Positions 33,531 to 39,523 of a DNA stretch of 39,523 bases are shown in pieces. How positions within the stretch are numbered: the stretch's first letter is position 1; the number at the start of each line of letters is the position of its first letter. The position numbers were made by a program, and so were the translations under genes. Below the pieces are notes generated by a model. The model saw only the letters and a list, made by a program, of their open reading frames with translations, was not told the DNA's origin and did not search any database. The stretch comes from Candidatus Methanorudis spinitermitis (GTDB taxonomy: Archaea; Methanobacteriota; Methanobacteria; Methanobacteriales; Methanobacteriaceae): positions 1-39,523 of the forward strand of contig JAITUQ010000004.1 of the NCBI GenBank assembly GCA_031286225.1. The letters run 5' to 3'.

Positions 33531-36500
33531 ATGCAAAAAAATAAAAACCAAAATAAATTTATGATTTTACTCATAGCTTTTACATTATTATTGTTAGCTA
33601 TTGTGAGTAGTATAGGTGCTGTTTCTGCAGATACTTATGTTGACACATCTCTTCGAGCTGTAGATGTTTCATCAGTACCTACTGAAACGTCCCCTGGTGT
33701 TTGGCAATATTATGTTACATGGAGTTCTGTTTATACTCCTACCGGATCTGGAACAGTAAATTCACCTTATAGTAGTCTGAATTATGCTTATAATAATGGA
33801 GATAATGATGTTCGGATTGCTACAGGTTATACTGCAAGTAATACCTTAAATATTAATAATAATGCTCGCAATAATGTAGTATTTAGTCAATGGAATGGCG
33901 CTGGTTCTTCCTTAACTATGAGTGCAAGTGCTGCTGGTGCTCCTGCTCCAGGTTATTATAATACTAATCCTGGTTCTGGTACATTTTATTATCATGACAT
34001 AAATTTTGGAACTAATACTGACCTAGATTCAGTTAGTATTTCTGTTCCTACTACTAACAGTTTTACTCCTGGTTCTGGAAGAACTTTTGGTATTGGATCA
34101 GTTACTGCTAGTACTGGAACTTTGAACTTTAATAGTGGAACAACAGTTCGTAATAGTTTAACGGGTACGGGTGGTACTCAAAATTTTAATTCGGGTTCTA
34201 CTTTCGCATCGGGTACTATTTCGAATGGAGGTTATCAAAATTTTGCACCAGGTTCTAATTTGGATGGACCAGTGACTATTTCTGCTGGTACTCAATATAT
34301 TCAAGGTACTGTTAGTGGTGCTATAACTGTTCAAGGAACTGCTAATACAACATTTGATAATCCTGTTATCTTTAATAATCCTTCATCTATTACTCAGACT
34401 GCTGGTACTGTAACTATTATGAACACTGTTCTTAATGGAAACCCTACAATTACTCATTCTGGTGGACTGATACGTCTTTGGGATACTATTGTTCAGGGAT
34501 ATACAAATGGTTTCATGACCTTTAATGCTGGTGGAAATGGAGAATTTGTAAACACTACTTTCAGAAACAATAATAGAGCTTCTGGTAACGGTGCTGTATT
34601 CTTGCAAACTGGTGGTGATTTAAAATTTACAAATTGTAATTTCACTAATAATAATGCTGCTGGAGATGGTGGTGCAATACACCAAACTGGAGGAACCATT
34701 AATTTACAAGCTAATTTAGTTTATAATGGCACAGCTTGGACTTCACAATTTTGGAATGGAACAAATTGGAATACTGCTTACACACAATTTACAGGCAACA
34801 ATGCTACTAATGGTGGTGCTATATATACCACAGTAAATACTATAACTGGATATGGTCGTTTCAATAGTAATAGAGCAACAACTAGTGGAGGTGCAGTATT
34901 TGCTTCTTCTGATAATTTTATTATTAGCTCTTTCTTTAATAATAATGGTGCACTTGAAGGTGGTGGTCTTTACCATTCTGGTACTGGTACTTTGACTCTT
35001 TCAGGCTCTACTTTTGAAAATAATTATGCAAATACCAATGGTGGGGGAGTATATTCTCGTGCTCGCACTATATATGCATTGACATTCACTGGTAATCATG
35101 CTGACGCTGGTTCTGGTGGAGCTATATATGCTACATCTACTGATGTTACTATTGTTGGTGGAACATTTACTTCTAACCATGCTCGAGATAATGGTGGTGC
35201 CATTCGTCATACTGGTGCTGGTTCCTTAAATGTTACTAATGGTGTTTATACTAGTAACTATTTGGATTCAGCTACTGGTTTAGGTGGTGCTATTCATTCA
35301 GATGCACTAAATGCTTATATTACAGGCGGTACTTATACTAGTAATAATGCTTCTAATGGTGGTGCTGTTTATCTTACTAATACTGCTGGTACTTTAGATG
35401 TTTCTGCTAATTTCGACAATAATCGTGCTACTGCTGGTTCTGGTGGTGCTATTTATCAGGCTGCTACTGGCGGCTACTTGAATGTTTCTGCTGGTCGGTT
35501 TACTGGCAATACTGCTACTGTTAATGGTGGTGCTATTTTCTCTGGAACTGGTGTAGCTATTATACGAAATGTTGATAGATTTTATAATAATACTGCTACT
35601 AATGGTGGTGCTGTTTACCTTACGAATACTGCAGGTACTTTAGATGTTATTAACTCTTATTTTGATAATAATCGTGCTACTGCAGGTTCTGGTGGTGCTA
35701 TTAATCAAGCTAGTACTAGTGGCTACTTGAATGTTTCTGGTGGTCGGTTTAATGGTAATACTGCTACTGTTAATGGTGGTGCAATTTTTACTGAAGCTTT
35801 TGAGGCTATTATTAGGAATGTTAATAGTTTTAATGGTAACCAAGCTAATGATGGTGGAGCTATATATAGTAGTAATGCTAATGGTAATTTGACTGTTTCT
35901 GATTCCAGATTTACTAATAACAGAGCTACTCGATGGGGTGGTGCTGTCTTTTCTAATTCATTACAAGATATTTATAATAATGATATTATTGAAGATGGTT
36001 CTGCTCAGAATGGTGGTGGTATCTATTATAATGGCGTTGGTACATTGAATATTACTAATAATACTCGTATTAGAAATAATAATGCTACTCAAAATGGTGG
36101 TGGTGTTTATTCTGATACTGCTGATGAAGTTATTATAACTGATTCCACAATTAGTGGTAATACTGCTGGTAATGATGGTGGTGGTCTTTGGACTACTGCT
36201 CCTGAAGTTACAGTTGATAATTCTTTCTTTAATAGTAATACTGCTGGTGTTAATGGTGGTGGTATTTTTTATACTGAAGTAAATGGCTATCTCAATATAA
36301 CTGATACTGAGTTCAATTATAATGAAGCTGGTAATTATGGTGGAGGTATTCATACAAATACTTTAGATTTCACTGTTACTAATTCTAGGTTTAATTATAA
36401 TCGTGCTGGTATAAATGGTGGTGGTATTCACTATTTTAATCCAGATGGCGATCTTAATATCACTGGTTTAGAATTTATTGGTAATCATGCTAATAATGAT

Positions 36501-39416
36501 GGTGGTGGTATTTGGACTAATGCTTCTAATGTTTTTGTAGACACTTCATTGTTTGATGGCAATACTGCTGGTCGTGATGGTGGTGGTATTCATTATACTG
36601 AAGATGGCATTTTCAATGTAACTGATTCTTTCTTCAATAACAATAGTGCTGGTCGTGATGGTGGTGGTATTTTTACTAATACTACTTATTTCTATGTTAC
36701 TGACACTGAATTTAACTATAATCATGCTGATCGTGATGGTGGCGGTATTCATTATGTAAACCCTGATGGTGAGTTTTATATTGATGATTTAACCTTCCGT
36801 GGAAATACTGCTGGTAATCGTGGTGGTGGTGTTTATTCTAATGTTGATGAATTTGATGTTAGTAATTCTCGTTTCTTTGCTAATGGTGCTGCCTATGGTG
36901 GAGGTATGTACTTCTTTGGCATAGCATTGAATATTACTAATACTAGCTTTAGAACAAATTATGCTACTGTAGATGGTGGTGCTTTATGGACTAGTTCTGG
37001 TGAGGTTAGTATTTCTGACTTCTCTGAATTTATATCTAATCGTGCTGGTAATGATGGTGGTGCTATTTATCAAGTTTCTTCTAATGGTTATTTGAATATT
37101 GATGAGACTACTTTCACTAGTAATTATGCTCGTCGTGATGGTGGTGCTATTTGTACTAATGGAGCTGATGTTAATATCACAGGCTCTAACTTAATTAGTA
37201 ATACTGCAGGTCGATTTGGTGGAGGATATTATAATGTGAATGGAAATTCTAATTTATTGATTAGTAGATCCACATTAAATTATAACTATGCTAACCAAGG
37301 TGGTGCTGTTTATACTAAATCTAATTCAACATTAATTACTTATTCTACTTTGAATGGTAATTATGCTTACAATACTGGTGGTGCTGTTTATCAGACTGGG
37401 TATGGCTATTTAACTATCAACCGTAGTAATTTAACTGGCAATGCTGCTTATTATTCTGGTGGTGCTGTTTATACTACTGTTGGTACTACTGTTGAGTATT
37501 CTACTTTCACAGACTCTGTGGCTGAGAATTACGTTGGTGGTGCTATCTGTAACGAAGGTCCAGAATTACGTGTTTTCCACTCTAATTTTATTGGAAATAC
37601 TGCTATGGTCTATGGTGCAGCTATTTATAACTATGAACATGGTCGATTAGTGGTTGCTAGTTCCAGTTTTATTAATAATACTGGTGTACGTACTAGTAAT
37701 AAAGCTAATTATGCTCTTGTTAATATTGAAGATCAGGTAGGTGCTATAGCTAATTTTGGTCGAGCTGAGATAACTGGTGCTTACTTTACTGGTAATGCAT
37801 TATGTATTCTTGATAATGGAAACATGTTTGTAACTGCAAGTAATTTCACTGCTAATAGATGGGCTTTCCTCTTAAATGGTACTGGTAGTTATGTTTTTGG
37901 AAACACTATTGTTGATAATAACTTGGCTTTTAATGTTACTGGTAAGGATACTGTAATCGAGTATAATCGTATTGTTGTTCCTTTCGGTGGTAAAGCTTTA
38001 TTTAATTTCGGTGTTAATACTGATGCTGATTACAATTGGTGGGGCCAAAACGACTTTAGAAACCTTATTTATGGTATTAATTTGAGAAATTGGTTTGTAA
38101 TGTATTTGCAAACTGATATTCAGCCACATAACTTTGCTAATCCAGGTACTGTCTTGTCTTATACCTATCATTTCGAGTTAAACACTAAAGATCCATGGTT
38201 TTATAAATATTTACCTGAATTCTATGTTGATCTTGATATAAATGGTAATAAATACTCTTGGTTAGCTACTGGAGTAGCAGGTACTGGTATTTATCATTGG
38301 GATATTTATTTCACTAATACTAATTATTACTATGCTAGTGCTCAGTTAGATCATGAGATTTCTGGCTTTAATGTGAATAATTATAGTACTATTATAAAGG
38401 CTCATAGCTATAATGCCAGAATTGGTGAGACTGTTAATTTAACTGCTACTTTAACAGATGCTTATGGCACTCCTATGATTAATCGTAAGGTAACATTTTA
38501 CATTAATGGTACTATTGTTGGTAGTGCTTACACTGATTTGGATGGTGTTGCTAGATTACCTTATAAAGCCACACGAATTGGTAATTTCTCAGTGAATGCT
38601 TATTTCGCTGGAGATAAATATTCTGCAGCTTATTATATTACTGATCCTCCTATAACTGGTGTGGATTGGTATAAAGCTATTGCTAGTTATTCTGGCTTTT
38701 TAAAGGTTAATAATGACTCCTTTAGAATTGTGGGCAAATTTGATACTGGCAAAGTAAATGGATCTAATGTTAATGTATCTTCTCGAGTTGGTTCTAGCTT
38801 TAACTTCCTTTATACTGTAACTAATAAAAATCCAGGTACAGTTGAGTTAGTTATTAAGATGGTTATTCCTGCTGGTTTGAAATATGTTAAATCTGTAGTT
38901 TATGATCAGAAAGGCAATGTTATAACTAATGCATCTATTTCAAAAGTTGTCTTTAATAAGAAAACCAATACTTTGACTTGGTATCTTGCTGCTACTGGTA
39001 GTGCTTCTATTAATATTACCTTTAAATCTTTAAAAGTTGGTAAGTATACTATTAAACCTGTGATTACTAGTAAAGATGCTAATCTCAATGTCAGCGCTGG
39101 TCGCTTGAATATTGATGTTAAAGCTCCAGATCTTATAATTTCTAAGGTCAAAAAAGTTAACGGTGTTTATCAAATTACAGTTAAAAACATTGGTTCAGCT
39201 ACTGCTGGAAAATCAGTTCTTAGATTTGTTTGTGGTTGTAAAGAATACAGTGTGTTAGTTGATGTTAAATCATTAGCTCCTGGTAAGTCTACTACTGTAA
39301 CTTCTAAATTCCCTACTGGTGGTAGGGATCATGTTAAGTTTGTTATAGCTAACTACAATAAGAAGATAGTAGAGTCTAATTATAAAAACAATAAGTACAG
39401 ATTAGGAAGAGTTTAA
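33531..39416 (+). CDS. Giant adhesin-like protein: Pmp-type beta-helix repeats, Ig-like domain, CARDB end
   Basis: 1961 aa. Signal peptide with core FMILLIAFTLLLLAIVSSIG and a likely cut after AVSA (about residue 33). Residues about 350-1370 are dozens of short repeats of the type NGGAIY...FxxNxA..GGG, the Chlamydia polymorphic-membrane-protein/right-handed beta-helix pattern. An Ig-like module (about 1635-1720: TDAYGTPMINRKVTFYING), a DUF11-like domain (about 1755-1860) and a C-terminal CARDB domain (about 1865-1961) follow. No C-terminal membrane helix or stalk is present, unlike the other adhesin. It is exported and probably bound by the wall or another surface protein. SD AAAGGAGGTGA precedes the ATG. 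Confidence 0.92.
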   Translation: MQKNKNQNKFMILLIAFTLLLLAIVSSIGAVSADTYVDTSLRAVDVSSVPTETSPGVWQYYVTWSSVYTPTGSGTVNSPYSSLNYAYNNGDNDVRIATGYTASNTLNINNNARNNVVFSQWNGAGSSLTMSASAAGAPAPGYYNTNPGSGTFYYHDINFGTNTDLDSVSISVPTTNSFTPGSGRTFGIGSVTASTGTLNFNSGTTVRNSLTGTGGTQNFNSGSTFASGTISNGGYQNFAPGSNLDGPVTISAGTQYIQGTVSGAITVQGTANTTFDNPVIFNNPSSITQTAGTVTIMNTVLNGNPTITHSGGLIRLWDTIVQGYTNGFMTFNAGGNGEFVNTTFRNNNRASGNGAVFLQTGGDLKFTNCNFTNNNAAGDGGAIHQTGGTINLQANLVYNGTAWTSQFWNGTNWNTAYTQFTGNNATNGGAIYTTVNTITGYGRFNSNRATTSGGAVFASSDNFIISSFFNNNGALEGGGLYHSGTGTLTLSGSTFENNYANTNGGGVYSRARTIYALTFTGNHADAGSGGAIYATSTDVTIVGGTFTSNHARDNGGAIRHTGAGSLNVTNGVYTSNYLDSATGLGGAIHSDALNAYITGGTYTSNNASNGGAVYLTNTAGTLDVSANFDNNRATAGSGGAIYQAATGGYLNVSAGRFTGNTATVNGGAIFSGTGVAIIRNVDRFYNNTATNGGAVYLTNTAGTLDVINSYFDNNRATAGSGGAINQASTSGYLNVSGGRFNGNTATVNGGAIFTEAFEAIIRNVNSFNGNQANDGGAIYSSNANGNLTVSDSRFTNNRATRWGGAVFSNSLQDIYNNDIIEDGSAQNGGGIYYNGVGTLNITNNTRIRNNNATQNGGGVYSDTADEVIITDSTISGNTAGNDGGGLWTTAPEVTVDNSFFNSNTAGVNGGGIFYTEVNGYLNITDTEFNYNEAGNYGGGIHTNTLDFTVTNSRFNYNRAGINGGGIHYFNPDGDLNITGLEFIGNHANNDGGGIWTNASNVFVDTSLFDGNTAGRDGGGIHYTEDGIFNVTDSFFNNNSAGRDGGGIFTNTTYFYVTDTEFNYNHADRDGGGIHYVNPDGEFYIDDLTFRGNTAGNRGGGVYSNVDEFDVSNSRFFANGAAYGGGMYFFGIALNITNTSFRTNYATVDGGALWTSSGEVSISDFSEFISNRAGNDGGAIYQVSSNGYLNIDETTFTSNYARRDGGAICTNGADVNITGSNLISNTAGRFGGGYYNVNGNSNLLISRSTLNYNYANQGGAVYTKSNSTLITYSTLNGNYAYNTGGAVYQTGYGYLTINRSNLTGNAAYYSGGAVYTTVGTTVEYSTFTDSVAENYVGGAICNEGPELRVFHSNFIGNTAMVYGAAIYNYEHGRLVVASSSFINNTGVRTSNKANYALVNIEDQVGAIANFGRAEITGAYFTGNALCILDNGNMFVTASNFTANRWAFLLNGTGSYVFGNTIVDNNLAFNVTGKDTVIEYNRIVVPFGGKALFNFGVNTDADYNWWGQNDFRNLIYGINLRNWFVMYLQTDIQPHNFANPGTVLSYTYHFELNTKDPWFYKYLPEFYVDLDINGNKYSWLATGVAGTGIYHWDIYFTNTNYYYASAQLDHEISGFNVNNYSTIIKAHSYNARIGETVNLTATLTDAYGTPMINRKVTFYINGTIVGSAYTDLDGVARLPYKATRIGNFSVNAYFAGDKYSAAYYITDPPITGVDWYKAIASYSGFLKVNNDSFRIVGKFDTGKVNGSNVNVSSRVGSSFNFLYTVTNKNPGTVELVIKMVIPAGLKYVKSVVYDQKGNVITNASISKVVFNKKTNTLTWYLAATGSASINITFKSLKVGKYTIKPVITSKDANLNVSAGRLNIDVKAPDLIISKVKKVNGVYQITVKNIGSATAGKSVLRFVCGCKEYSVLVDVKSLAPGKSTTVTSKFPTGGRDHVKFVIANYNKKIVESNYKNNKYRLGRV
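35355..35849 (+). repeat. 246-249-bp intragenic duplication in the beta-helix region
   Basis: Segments beginning AATGGTGGTGCTGTTTA at 35355 and 35601 encode near-identical helix turns (NGGAVYLTNTAGTLDV to NGNTATVNGGAIF). Substitutions are mostly conservative. A recent internal duplication of about 82-83 residues. Confidence 0.85.
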
Positions 39417-39449
39417 ACCATTAAATGTTTATAGCATGGATTGATTTAT

Positions 39450-39523
39450 AATATTTTCCCATTTTATGGGTTATTTAAGGAAATATTGTTTTTTTCTTTT
39501 CCTTTTTCCTTTATTTTCTTTTT
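39450..39523 (+). terminator. Hairpin plus long T-run after the second adhesin
   Basis: CCCAT (39458-39462) pairs with ATGGG (39466-39470), nested in AATATTT (39450-39456) and AAATATT (39481-39487). A long T-rich tract with C interruptions continues to the window end. Matches archaeal T-run termination. Confidence 0.7.

Noticed and set aside
35961..36353. 130-codon open frame antisense to the second adhesin
   Set aside because: Ile/Thr/Ser/Asn-only composition is the complement of the Asn/Gly-rich repeats; no independent support.
1..39523. tRNA or rRNA genes
   Set aside because: No GC-rich cloverleaf or rRNA-like segment was found in reading the spacers; all are AT-rich.

Overview
The window is very AT-rich, with T-rich gene ends, Shine-Dalgarno (SD) sites of the GGAGGTGA type and TATA-box promoters. 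It carries a complete core of the energy-converting hydrogenase A (Eha) cluster, a deoxyhypusine synthase and two giant adhesin-like surface proteins. Together these point to a hydrogenotrophic methanogen of the Methanobacteriales, most likely Methanobrevibacter or a close relative. No rRNA, tRNA, CRISPR array, transposase or prophage gene was seen.

Layout. 1-1386 (minus strand): the start of an ABC ATPase gene and its MacB/FtsX-type permease. 1612-4220 (minus): a lipid-linked glycan flippase and a GalE-like nucleotide-sugar epimerase, probably for surface glycans. 4753-16459 (plus): ehaA to ehaQ in canonical order. The membrane subunits (ehaA-L) come first, then ehaM, the hydrogenase small and large subunits (ehaN, ehaO), and two polyferredoxins with 6 and 10 four-cysteine motifs (ehaP, ehaQ). 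One foreign gene, an Imm51-like immunity protein, sits between ehaK and ehaL. 16909-18781 (minus): a putative peptide-modification cassette with a 53-aa Cys-rich peptide, a radical SAM/SPASM enzyme and an unrecognised 132-aa protein. 19154-23818 (plus): an Ig-like-repeat adhesin with a proline-rich stalk and a C-terminal sorting-like tail. 24476-28936: hisG, an HTH-CBS regulator, a small unknown and a deoxyhypusine synthase. 29013-32527: an accessory stretch with a 121-bp MITE-like element, a SocA/YwgA-like plus PIN pair, a membrane protein, a TumE/TumA-like pair and a low-complexity reading frame. 33531-39416: a 1961-aa adhesin-like protein with a Pmp-type beta-helix and a CARDB end.

How the genes work together. 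Eha is a membrane [NiFe]-hydrogenase that uses ion-motive force to reduce ferredoxin with H2, replenishing the methanogenesis cycle. The surface genes (flippase, epimerase, adhesins) fit a gut or rumen lifestyle with cell-cell contact. The accessory stretch looks like defence or stability modules.

The most unusual signal is not a gene. At least eleven spacers contain short, diverged tandem duplications with periods near 30, 44-49 or 54-60 bp. Several copy the 3' end of the preceding gene (ehaF, ehaJ, ehaO) into the spacer beyond the stop codon. All calls are from reading the sequence and from memory of families; no search was run.
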